DNA of 64,000 nucleotides from positions 26,784,946 through 26,848,945 of the forward strand of contig OV121084.1 of assembly GCA_921293015.1 (NCBI GenBank), given 5' to 3'. Each line of letters opens with the position of its first letter. Positions within the stretch are counted from its first letter, which is position 1. The notes below the pieces were generated by a model. That model made no database searches, was not told where the DNA came from, and worked only from the letters and a program-made list of their open reading frames with translations. A program made the translations under genes and the position numbers. This document shows positions 58,201 to 64,000 of the stretch, piece by piece. This DNA is from Phorcus lineatus. Lineage: Eukaryota > Mollusca > Gastropoda > Trochida > Trochidae.

Positions 58201-59613
58201 GGGTTCTCTGGGGCAACATCTTTTTTATAGAAAGATTAATTTTCTTGATAACAGCGTAAACATTTAAGCCAAAATTCGATTTACCAATTTCTGGTCAAAA
58301 ATCAATCGTTATCTCGGGCCTCAGAGGACCGATTCAGGGGCATGGAAATTATAAAAACCTGGATTGGAGATTAAAAGGAAAAACATTAACCATGTTAAAA
58401 AAGGAAGTTGTTTACAGATGTAAAATAAATATGAAGGATTTGAAAATTTTGGCTTTCGGACTGCATTGTGGACAATTGGCTGCCAGTCAATCGTATGAAA
58501 TATTATTGAATGGCATATCAGCTTTATAAGGTAACTCATTCTTGCATGGAAGAAAGGACAAACGTTATTACGCCTTCCTCGTTAACGTTTTCGTGATGCG
58601 AACATGACGAAATCTGTGTCATAAAATCATTGATGGCCAAAACATTTACACAGCATTTAAACTTTTTAAGAGCTAAACTAATTTTAAAGAAAACAGCGGA
58701 ATATTTAAATGGTCCAGTTGACTCGCCCTCATTCTCTCCCGACGAGGTAGCTCCGTCATAAATTCTTATACAACCTCTGTCTTGATACGAACGTTTCTTG
58801 ATCTAAACATGTAGAACGCTGAATGGATGCAATCAAAGTAAGTTGTTCTATCAGCGACGGCGTTTTAAATCGCCCATGTAATTTCCCTGAACTTTCTAAA
58901 AGCTAAAATATATTCGAATATGCACCTTGCCCCTTGAGTCTTCTTTACAGAACACATACACCTAATTTTGAGACTGCATCATTGCAGAGGCCTGTGAGAC
59001 AACAAATATATTGAGACAACAAATATATTATTCATGCATTCTGTGTTTTAATTGGCTGAAATATTGCCAGGTAGCATATTATATTGCGCCGTTAGGGAAA
59101 CTGCTGGAAGCCCGAGAAACGTTCGTATTAAGACGGAGGTTGTATAGCAATTTATGACGGAGCTACCTCTGTTGCGAGGGAATGAGTTGACCCTATTAAG
59201 AAAAAAAAAGTAACCTAATCCTCACTGAAAAATCCCAATTGACCAATGCGCCCCTTAGGCCTTTAGTTGAAGCGAACATTAAGAAAACATTAACACAACA
59301 TACACATCTGTAAACCTCTACGAACTTTATAGCACGGTCATGAATTGTTCATGCCAATTGTGGATTAATGTTTATCTTATGTAGAACTTGTTTGCTTATA
59401 ATTTTGTTTACCTATAATACAAAATATGGTAAATACAGAAAATTTTAGCGGAGTGAAAAGACTGGCATATAGAGTATACGAAGGTACCTTATACGGCGTG
59501 TTGGTTGTATTGATGAATTTGAATGATATGGATCCACCAGTGAAGTGCATGTATTGCCCAGCCAGAAAGCCAGGCAATGTAGCGACGAGGAATAAAAACA
59601 TCGTCACATCCAT
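22189..59613 (-). CDS. Large modular secreted EGF-repeat protein, 43 exons recovered (~1,490 aa)
   Basis: Exons were threaded from the signal-peptide exon (59488-59613) to an EGF exon (22189-22296) using GT-AG signals and frame. Phases agree at every junction except two places where an exon is missing: module 3 C, and the linker before module 6. The order is: N-terminal region; module 0; module 1, three EGF, linker; module 2, linker; module 3, two EGF, linker; module 4, linker; module 5, two EGF; module 6, linker; module 7, EGF. The family name is not recognised. An extracellular matrix, adhesion or recognition role is inferred from the signal peptide, EGF domains and paired cysteines. No membrane segment or stop exon was found, so the C-terminus is incomplete here. 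Confidence 0.8.
22915..24338 (-). CDS. Module 7 (exons A, B, C)
   Basis: A is 24235-24338 ([23 protein letters not shown]), B is 23768-23908 (ends [10 protein letters not shown]), C is 22915-22964 ([10 protein letters not shown]). Phases run 0-2, 2-2, 2-1 as in every module. The B acceptor is set at TTAG/TCCC because it alone keeps the frame and restores a Cys, matching module 5 B, which has the same length (141 nt). Confidence 0.8.
24690..24703 (-). CDS. 14-nt linker micro-exon between modules 6 and 7
   Basis: TTACAG/GATCGATCCCAACT/GTAAGT gives phase 1-0 and adds G-S-I-P-T between C of module 6 and A of module 7. The splice signals are strong for so short an exon and the phase is exactly what the neighbours need. 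Confidence 0.65.
24857..25599 (-). CDS. Module 6 (exons A, B, C)
   Basis: A is 25502-25599 ([19 protein letters not shown]), B is 25167-25358 ([19 protein letters not shown]), C is 24857-24903 ([14 protein letters not shown]). The module has two Cys in A and one each in B and C. B is the longest of its class (192 nt), with an extra N-terminal segment. The linker exon between EGF 7 and A was not found. Confidence 0.85.
27076..27186 (-). CDS. EGF exon 7
   Basis: Phase 1-1 exon with six cysteines: [14 protein letters not shown], then [14 protein letters not shown]. It is a canonical EGF domain with the GYxGxxC ending, directly after EGF 6. Confidence 0.9.
27530..27637 (-). CDS. EGF exon 6
   Basis: Phase 1-1 exon: [13 protein letters not shown], then [15 protein letters not shown]. 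It resembles EGF 8 in the SASCVC middle, suggesting these two share an ancestor exon. It follows module 5 C. Confidence 0.85.
27852..29529 (-). CDS. Module 5 (exons A, B, C)
   Basis: A is 29426-29529 ([25 protein letters not shown]), B is 28377-28517 (ends [12 protein letters not shown], with extra Cys), C is 27852-27898 (VPRCYKVDP). A closely resembles module 7 A, and B has the same length as module 7 B, so modules 5 and 7 are close paralogues within the gene. Confidence 0.85.
29837..29856 (-). CDS. 20-nt linker micro-exon between modules 4 and 5
   Basis: TTTCCAG/20 nt/GTGAGT, phase 1-0, encoding G-I-I-V-L-R-T. Length and phase fit the linker class (2 modulo 3). Confidence 0.6.
30692..32681 (-). 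CDS. Module 4 (exons A, B, C)
   Basis: A is 32587-32681 ([24 protein letters not shown]), B is 31128-31292 ([18 protein letters not shown]), C is 30692-30732 ([13 protein letters not shown]). All phases fit. Intron A-B holds an old dispersed repeat related to one at 26380-26870. Confidence 0.85.
32893..32909 (-). CDS. 17-nt linker micro-exon before module 4
   Basis: TTTACAG/TTGGACCAACAACTGAG/GTAAGT, phase 1-0, giving I-G-P-T-T-E between EGF 5 and module 4. Strong splice signals. Confidence 0.65.
33158..33271 (-). CDS. EGF exon 5
   Basis: Phase 1-1 exon: [14 protein letters not shown], then [14 protein letters not shown]. Canonical EGF domain with six cysteines. Confidence 0.92.
34554..34676 (-). 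CDS. EGF exon 4
   Basis: Phase 1-1 exon: [16 protein letters not shown], then [14 protein letters not shown]. It is slightly longer than the others because of an insert before the fourth Cys. It follows the large intron that contains the 4.0 kb transposon. Confidence 0.9.
34979..35288 (-). mobile_element. Complete tRNA-headed SINE (copy b)
   Basis: On the minus strand the head has an A box and a B box (GGTTCGAATCC-like, here with TGTTCGAATCC); the tail at the left end is a GTGAG repeat. Flanks repeat TTGCTTTAAG (34969-34978) and TTGCTTTGAG (35289-35298), a target duplication with one change. It lies in the intron before EGF exon 4. Confidence 0.85.
35520..35590 (-). other. tRNA-like sequence
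   Basis: On the minus strand, GGTCTAATGGTTCAC looks like a D arm/A box and GGTTCGATCC is a perfect B box ~35 bp later. Acceptor pairing is poor, so this is more likely a tRNA pseudogene or SINE head than a working tRNA. Confidence 0.3.
36255..40225. mobile_element. 4.0 kb non-autonomous DNA transposon with ~210 bp inverted repeats
   Basis: Left end 36255-36464 and right end 40017-40225 are reverse complements at roughly 90% identity, starting TGTTACGAYGTAAATTG. Both ends are flanked by GGCAT (36250-36254 and 40226-40230), a 5-bp target duplication. The inverted repeats are made of recurring ACGTAAATTGTAATA words, ~10 per end, likely transposase-binding sites. The interior shows no transposase or long open frame. 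TGT ends, long inverted repeats and a 4-5 bp duplication suit Ginger-type elements, but the class is not proven. It lies in the intron between module 3 B and EGF 4. Confidence 0.85.
40791..41403 (-). CDS. Module 3 (exons A and B; C not found)
   Basis: A is 41291-41403 ([15 protein letters not shown], then CHLLI), B is 40791-40916 ([15 protein letters not shown]). B ends in phase 2, but the next exon found (EGF 4) needs phase 1, so a C exon of the usual kind should lie between 40790 and 34677. None with a fitting Cys and frame was seen. Confidence 0.8.
42456..42478 (-). CDS. 23-nt linker micro-exon between modules 2 and 3
   Basis: TTTCAG/23 nt/GTAGGA, phase 1-0, encoding Y-N-P-H-S-K-F-E. It joins C of module 2 to A of module 3. 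Confidence 0.6.
42816..44513 (-). CDS. Module 2 (exons A, B, C)
   Basis: A is 44413-44513 ([23 protein letters not shown]), B is 43702-43854 ([16 protein letters not shown]), C is 42816-42865 ([11 protein letters not shown]). Phases fit throughout. An additional exon-like block with the same 2-2 phase lies between B and C (43015-43164), described separately. Confidence 0.85.
43015..43164 (-). other. Exon-like block in the module 2 B-C intron
   Basis: An open stretch encodes [15 protein letters not shown] and ends [11 protein letters not shown], bounded by AAAG before and CAG/GTAATA after. Its length (150 nt) and 2-2 phase equal those of a B exon and it would splice in frame. The acceptor lacks a good pyrimidine tract and the sequence only loosely resembles B exons, so it may be a fossil of another gene. 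Confidence 0.35.
45055..45104 (-). CDS. 50-nt linker exon before module 2
   Basis: TTTTTTAG/50 nt/GTAAGT, phase 1-0, encoding [17 protein letters not shown]. It is the longest of the linker class and Ser/Gly-rich, consistent with a flexible hinge after three EGF domains. Confidence 0.7.
45473..45583 (-). CDS. EGF exon 3
   Basis: Phase 1-1 exon: [14 protein letters not shown], then [14 protein letters not shown]. Six cysteines and the GYSGxxC ending. Confidence 0.92.
46746..46859 (-). CDS. EGF exon 2
   Basis: Phase 1-1 exon: [14 protein letters not shown], then [14 protein letters not shown]. Canonical EGF domain. Confidence 0.92.
47700..48945 (-). mobile_element. Decayed CR1/L2-like LINE fragment
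   Basis: Minus-strand pieces include [17 protein letters not shown] (typical just before the reverse transcriptase), [15 protein letters not shown] with [14 protein letters not shown] (start of the reverse transcriptase), and [17 protein letters not shown]. The pieces lie in different frames with internal breaks, and the YADD region is not recovered. It is an old insert in the intron between EGF exons 1 and 2. Confidence 0.8.
49009..49125 (-). CDS. EGF exon 1
   Basis: Phase 1-1 exon: [14 protein letters not shown], then [15 protein letters not shown]. It follows module 1 C and opens the run of three EGF domains. Confidence 0.92.
50258..50575 (-). mobile_element. Complete tRNA-headed SINE (copy c)
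   Basis: It is the best copy in the window. On the minus strand the head reads GGGATAGCGCAGTGGTTAGC (A box), then a CTTCGGA loop suggesting tRNA-Arg ancestry, then GGTTCGAATCCCGCC (B box). The tail at the left end is GTGAG-rich. A perfect 12-bp target duplication, TTAAAGCATCGT, flanks it (50246-50257 and 50576-50587). The family could be a molluscan V-SINE-type element; not confirmed. Confidence 0.9.
50856..52923 (-). CDS. Module 1 (exons A, B, C)
   Basis: A is 52823-52923 ([18 protein letters not shown]), B is 52308-52478 ([19 protein letters not shown]), C is 50856-50902 ([11 protein letters not shown]). This is the first module with cysteines. B has the ending CFxATDSxG, which ties it to the Cys-free module 0 (ALVTDSEG). 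Confidence 0.85.
51851..51942 (+). repeat. 11-bp tandem repeat, 8 copies
   Basis: Unit TTGTTGSCATA with C or G at one position. It lies in the module 1 B-C intron. Confidence 0.9.
53322..53356 (-). CDS. 35-nt linker exon between modules 0 and 1
   Basis: TTTCAG/35 nt/GTACGT, phase 1-0, encoding [12 protein letters not shown]. Same class as the other linkers. Confidence 0.65.
54092..55643 (-). CDS. Module 0 (Cys-free A, B, C)
   Basis: A is 55504-55643 ([12 protein letters not shown], then [15 protein letters not shown]), B is 54880-55056 ([20 protein letters not shown], ending SEG), C is 54092-54132 ([10 protein letters not shown]). The same strand-like motifs and exon phases as modules 1-7 are present, but without cysteines. 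The B donor is taken at GAAGG/GTATTC because only that keeps phase 2; the alternative CAG/GTTGAT breaks the frame. Confidence 0.78.
56065..59613 (-). CDS. N-terminal region: signal peptide and unrecognised Cys-poor domains (6 exons)
   Basis: Exons are 59488-59613, 57763-58079, 57193-57396, 56806-56938, 56297-56331 and 56065-56212. Exon 1 starts [19 protein letters not shown], a clear signal peptide, then [13 protein letters not shown]. Exon 2 has [18 protein letters not shown] and [14 protein letters not shown]. Exons 3-4 give [15 protein letters not shown] and [12 protein letters not shown]. Exon 6 gives [13 protein letters not shown] and runs into module 0. The 35-nt exon 5 is the weakest; it is chosen because it alone links phases 0 and 2. 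Similar strings occur in invertebrate secreted proteins as far as I recall, but I cannot name the domain. Confidence 0.75.
58711..59197. repeat. Foldback element in intron 1, ~85-bp inverted arms
   Basis: The left arm 58711-58800 and right arm 59110-59197 are reverse complements over ~85 bp, the inner 60 bp at about 90% identity (GAGGTAGCTCCGTCATAAAT and ATACGAACGTTTCT). The ~310 bp centre is non-coding. The ends read GGTC and GGGTC. It is probably a miniature inverted-repeat transposon; no target duplication was identified. Confidence 0.75.
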
Positions 59614-59699
59614 ACTGTATCAGTGTTACTCTTTAGTTTATCTATGATTTTCTGCAAAACAAAAATAAAATTTTTAAAAAAAACGTTGAGCACAGCTCA

Positions 59700-59705
59700 C
59701 TTATA
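59700..59705 (-). promoter_or_regulatory. Candidate TATA box of the modular gene
   Basis: TATAAG on the minus strand, ~90 bp upstream of the start codon at 59613; it predicts a leader of ~60 nt. Position only. Confidence 0.3.
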
Positions 59706-59999
59706 CATCCCCTGCTCCCGATGTAATCACGGAAAATTCCGATATGGGCATTGCATTAGGTAAAAATGTTCTCAGGACCAAGATCAGAATAATTCATACG
59801 AAGCTTTTACCCTTGCGTTTCATAAAGCTAACAACTATAGTTTGGGAAGACATAAATGACTTTATTTTCGTGGTTTTAGTTATTTTTCTACGCTGAGGAC
59901 AAAGATAGAGATTTAAACCAGTGCAGGCACATCTTAGGGTCATGGTTTACATGTTTATTAAGTATGGCTAAGCTAGCATGTATTGTTTTTGAGATTTGT

Positions 60000-60287
60000 G
60001 AGTGAGTGAGTGATTGAGTGAGTTGGGGTTAACGACGCTTTCAAAACATTTTCACTTATATCGCGACTGCTAGTATTATTGCAGGGAGAAAGCCTTCAAC
60101 ACCAATGTGGCTATGCATTGCGGTGAAACCTGCGAGCATCGGCTGGAACTAGCGAACCATAGGTGCGCTGAAACTCATGTACAACAGTTCTCTACTGCAG
60201 ACAAAGTTGCCGAGCCCCTGGAGGGATTCGAACCACGGACCTCTTGATCCGAAGCCGAACGCGCTAACCAGTGCGATATCCCGTCCC
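60000..60287 (-). mobile_element. tRNA-headed SINE (copy d)
   Basis: Same family as copies b and c, with a ~30 bp internal shortening. The tail at the left end is a clear GTGA repeat (GAGTGAGTGAGTGATTGAGT). A 13-bp target duplication, TTTTGAGATTTGT, flanks it (59987-59999 and 60288-60300). Confidence 0.9.
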
Positions 60288-60300
60288 TTTTGAGATTTGT

Positions 60301-62223
60301 ATTAGCTTGTAAAGTCAGAGCTAATATTTAACGAAAATAGAAAATGTGAATGAAACACATCATAGTCATTAAATGTGTCATGTTTCCTTACATACCGACT
60401 ATAATTGTCTTTTAGCGGAACACATTTTGCAGAAAAACTAAGAAAATGTGCCAATTATTCAAATTTGGACTGAAACATACTGAAAGGGTATCACAGTTAT
60501 TACATGTTTCAATGTTTCCTTTACATTCAAACTATAAGTGTTGAAGTGAAGAGCGGAGAATGAAGTAATGCGAAAATAATTATAGAAAATTTGCCAAACT
60601 TACGGAAATTCTGGAATGAAAAGTAATATCTACAATGAGGATTACATATTTATTACATTCCAACAATTATTGTTCGAGTTATGGGCGGAAGAAAAAGTGT
60701 GACAGGCGAACGGTTGGACGGAGAGTGATTTTTCGGTATGAATGCACGTTTATCATTGTGAATCTAAATGGCATGTACTCTCTCACATAAGTAGGGAACA
60801 TTTAATTCTTACTTACTGTGTTTTAAGTCTCTGTAGGCTAAAGCATTGGTGAAAATGATTATATTTCACAGTGCCATGTTCTCATATAAGCTGAATTCAT
60901 AATACTGATCGTCCCAAGCAACAAAGTTACCTTACAAGCGGGGGAAAAAATGAAATCCCGAAACTCTCTACACGTATTCAATACTTTTTCACGTATGGTA
61001 AACTAAATACTGTTTTTAAATCCGTTGATAACCGATAAAGTACACACGATGTGAAAGGCAGATTTGGAAAGGTTTAAGTAGATCCATATTCGTGGGCGCT
61101 CAAGGGCTTGGGGTAGACACATGTGGACAAATAAACCACTTAACAATCGCAGCGTGAATAATAATGCAAGAAAGTAGGGATAAACATGCCAGTTACTTCT
61201 TCGAAACGAATACCTTATAGATTTTCTTCAATGCAGGAGTCGTGTTTAAGATTAAAAGGATGATGTTTTTTAAAACTATTTTTAAAATATTAAGAATTAA
61301 TATATTCAGTTCAGTACAAGGAAAGGAAAAGTATTTCTCTCATGTAAAAAAAGATATCAAATTCTGATACAATAACGAAATGCCAAGTTTAAACTCAGCT
61401 ATGTAATACCAGCTCCTAGTTATGAAATTTTGGCTCTGGCATATCGAAAACTAGTTAAGGCAAACCAATATTTCGTATATGTAAATGATGCACCGATAGT
61501 GCTTATCCTCCCTTTGATCTCAGGTATAGATACTCCGTGTGTTGTAAGAGTCACTTATGCCACACTTTTTTCATTGTGTCACGTGACCGTAAAGGAAAAG
61601 TAAGCTTCTAAAGACATGCAGTCGGTTAAGTACAGTGACAATATGGTTTTAGAATCGCGATCTTGATTGAAAACCGAACAATTGTCCGCGACTTGTAGTT
61701 AAACATAATCTTGGAAATTTATCTCTACTAGTAGGCTAGTAGCATTCAGAAGGGCAGTTTACTCGTTGGAATTGTTTAATAGGTTATAGTTTAGTAACTA
61801 TTACTCATACAAACTGGATGTATGATTTCCTCTTCAAAATTAGTATTAACATATATTTGAGGATGAATATGTTAGATGTTGTGAATTTATGTCATCACCA
61901 AATCAAATGCGTATCTCTCAAACTACCTTTAAGTCAATTGCGCGCGCCAATGTCCCTTTATCGATCATAATTTAATCTGTATTTTTTCACTGAACTGAAA
62001 AAAAGAGGATTAAGATGCCGCAGAAACCTTTAAGCAATCGCTATGCGCGTCCAATGATGGTCCTGTAAGAGATTGCAAGTACTTTCGCAATTTGAAGTTG
62101 AAACTCTTGAAAATGAGATTGTCCTTTTAAACACCCTGGATTAAAATCATTCCATGTTACAAAAAAAAACACAACATACATGCATTGAGCCCTATAAAAT
62201 GAAACCAAACTCAGTTTCTTCTT
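60301..62223. other. Intergenic DNA, no gene seen
   Basis: AT-rich and without a supported coding block. A GCGCGCGCCAATGTCC word at about 61939-61955 echoes a palindrome at 31924-31939. Confidence 0.45.
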
Positions 62224-62460
62224 GAGGTGAGCTGATTATAGGTTTTAACGCCGCCTTCAAGAGTATTTCACTTCTTTCACGACCAATAGTATTCTTGCAG
62301 AGTAAGCCCAATATTGGATATGCATTGCGCTGAAACCTGCGAGCATCGACTGGAACTAGCGAACAATTGGTGGTAAATTTTAGCCTGAAAAGACTCTTTA
62401 ACGCCGACATATTTTTGTTTGAACCAGGGGACCACCCCATTAAGCCCATGACTTTGAAAC
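62224..62460 (-). mobile_element. Diverged SINE relative (copy e)
   Basis: Retains AACGCCGCCTTCAAGA, TGAAACCTGCGAGCATCGAC and TGGAACTAGCGAAC from the family, but the head is degraded and no target duplication is visible. It is older than copies b-d. Confidence 0.7.
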
Positions 62461-64000
62461 CATGTGCATGAGTGTGTGCTGCACGTGAAGTTTAAAAAGT
62501 TTCTTTACAACGTGACATTCGTGAAGTCCGTGCATCACAAGCTGAAATTGACAACGTCCTTGCAGCCACGCGTTTCGCTGGATATAGAAAACATACACGA
62601 CATGGCCTAAATAGTGTTAAAACAACCAAACATAATTTGATATCGTATATAATTTCTGTAAAGTTCTTTCACAAACTATTTCAAAAGTATTCCATTTCAG
62701 TTCAAGATGGAGATAGTCAGGTTATCAGAGATAATAGAATCGTGGCTAGGTACATTCGTTATCATACCTGAATCCAATTATCTAAGTCATCATTCATTTA
62801 ATTTCATCATAACATTTTTGTTATCTGTTCATTGTTCTTAGTTTTTTGTGTTTGCCGTTGTACGCCAACCCTGTACATTTTTCACCTTTGCTGTTCTGTT
62901 TCCAGAGGCTTGTCAACAGGGATCGATCTCCCATCACTTCCACTACTTTTAGCTCAACTATACCATTCCTCAGGCTTACTCCGTCTTTTCATCGGTTAGT
63001 ACAGTCCTCTGTGCTCCACCGACCTGATTTTCACTGTTGGTCAGGTGCAAACTTCATTTTCAATTTACAGGTAAGGTGATTTCTAATATATTTCAATCTG
63101 CCTCATTACTTTGTAGAACTCTTTAATAAGGTACATCATGTCTTCTTAATAATGATTATAAACTATTAAAGGTAATGATTAATAGTAATTCATTCAATAA
63201 AGTGGTTTTTAGAACTCTGTAAGTTAAACATGGTCATGCCATGTTTATTTTTATAACTATAATTTCGAAATGCAATATTACATGTACTTCTTACTGCGAT
63301 ATAAACGTGATATTTAATCTAAATGAAATATGTACTTGAAGTTATTTTTATTTAATTTTTCGAATCGTTAGACTCCAATTTCTCATGTTGAGGTGGAAAT
63401 TTCATTTTCCATTTACAGTGTAACAGACCCATCAACTCAATGAATTAACCATCCTCACGTCTTAACCATGTCTTCCTTGTCGCGTCTTGACCTAGCGGTA
63501 CAGTGCCGAACAAGTTGACACCTGATCTCAAACTGGCGCCCAATTGCGTCTCAAACTAGCATCAAGACGATCATCCTCCATTCTTCATCTGGGTATCATC
63601 GTTACTTGTTTGATGGCTTATGATATCTGTGATGACATGTGACAGTCAATATTTATATATGTTCATGGATTATTCTAGGAATATTCTCAATATCTGTAAA
63701 TATACCCTGTGTATAGAAGTCCTAATTAAGAGCCGTCAAAAGAGACCTTAAAGCAGATTGCTGAAACCATTATAATACTAGATTGAACCCGTGAACTAGT
63801 AATGTTACCTCCATCCATGACCAATGTATTTTATTGACTATGAAATAATTTGAACTTTGAACACACGTTATACCACTTTAGCACATGACATTGAACAATG
63901 ATCTTTTTGTATTGAATGTGATTATTTTGATTCATTTATATATTTTTGAATGTCACAATTTTGAATGATTTCATTATACTTAATGAGTTATTGATTGATT
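62461..64000. other. Right-end flank, no gene recognised
   Basis: A weak splice-like layout (acceptor near 62907, donor ACAG/GTAAGG near 63071) and two similar TTCATTTTC/ATTTACAG strings (near 63053 and 63401) were noticed, but the enclosed frame has no recognisable content. An imperfect inverted repeat around CGTCTTGA (63473) and TCAAGACG (63562) is also present. Confidence 0.35.

Noticed and set aside
62846-63079. 77-codon plus-strand frame near the right end
   Set aside because: Low-information sequence without signal, domain or convincing splice partners.

Overview
The window is animal DNA, most likely from a bivalve mollusc. The evidence is spliced genes with GT-AG introns, a tRNA-headed SINE family present in five copies, a GGCCATAACTC-type tandem repeat of the sort common in bivalves, a 5'-truncated LINE, and an AT-rich background with many ACATGTA words. 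The species cannot be fixed from sequence alone.

Left part (1-10952). After AT-rich DNA and a GACGTCT foldback hairpin comes a head-to-tail array of five ~1.36 kb units. Each unit carries one intronless gene for the same 101-residue charged, coiled-coil-like protein with an acidic Ser/Glu/Asp tail. Units 2-5 have a TATA box in front. All five have a 6-bp stem / 4-nt loop right after the stop codon, followed by a purine-rich element. This layout resembles replication-dependent histone mRNA 3' ends. Unit 1 lacks a promoter, unit 5 is frameshifted, and a non-LTR retrotransposon with a 966-codon open frame lies between genes 3 and 4.

Middle part (10953-22188). A 33-copy minisatellite of 37 bp precedes a five-exon plus-strand gene (14739-19589). 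It encodes a 217-residue secreted precursor: signal peptide, BRICHOS domain, two Lys-Arg sites, and a Cys-free Gly-rich 54-residue C-terminal peptide. This is the layout of annelid arenicin-type antimicrobial peptide precursors, with an unusual C-terminal peptide.

Right part (22189-59613, minus strand). One large gene could be threaded through 43 exons (about 1,490 residues) with consistent splice phases. It starts with a signal peptide and a novel-looking N-terminal region. It continues with eight copies of a three-exon module (called A-B-C here), eight single-exon EGF domains and very short linker exons. One C exon (module 3) and one linker exon (before module 6) were not found, and the 3' end was not located. 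Its introns hold a 4.0 kb DNA transposon with ~210 bp inverted repeats and a GGCAT target duplication, a decayed CR1/L2-like LINE, SINEs and small repeats.

The remainder (59706-64000) holds a SINE, a diverged SINE relative and no recognisable gene. Exon boundaries were derived by hand from splice signals and frame. No database search was possible, so domain names other than BRICHOS, EGF and reverse transcriptase are descriptive.
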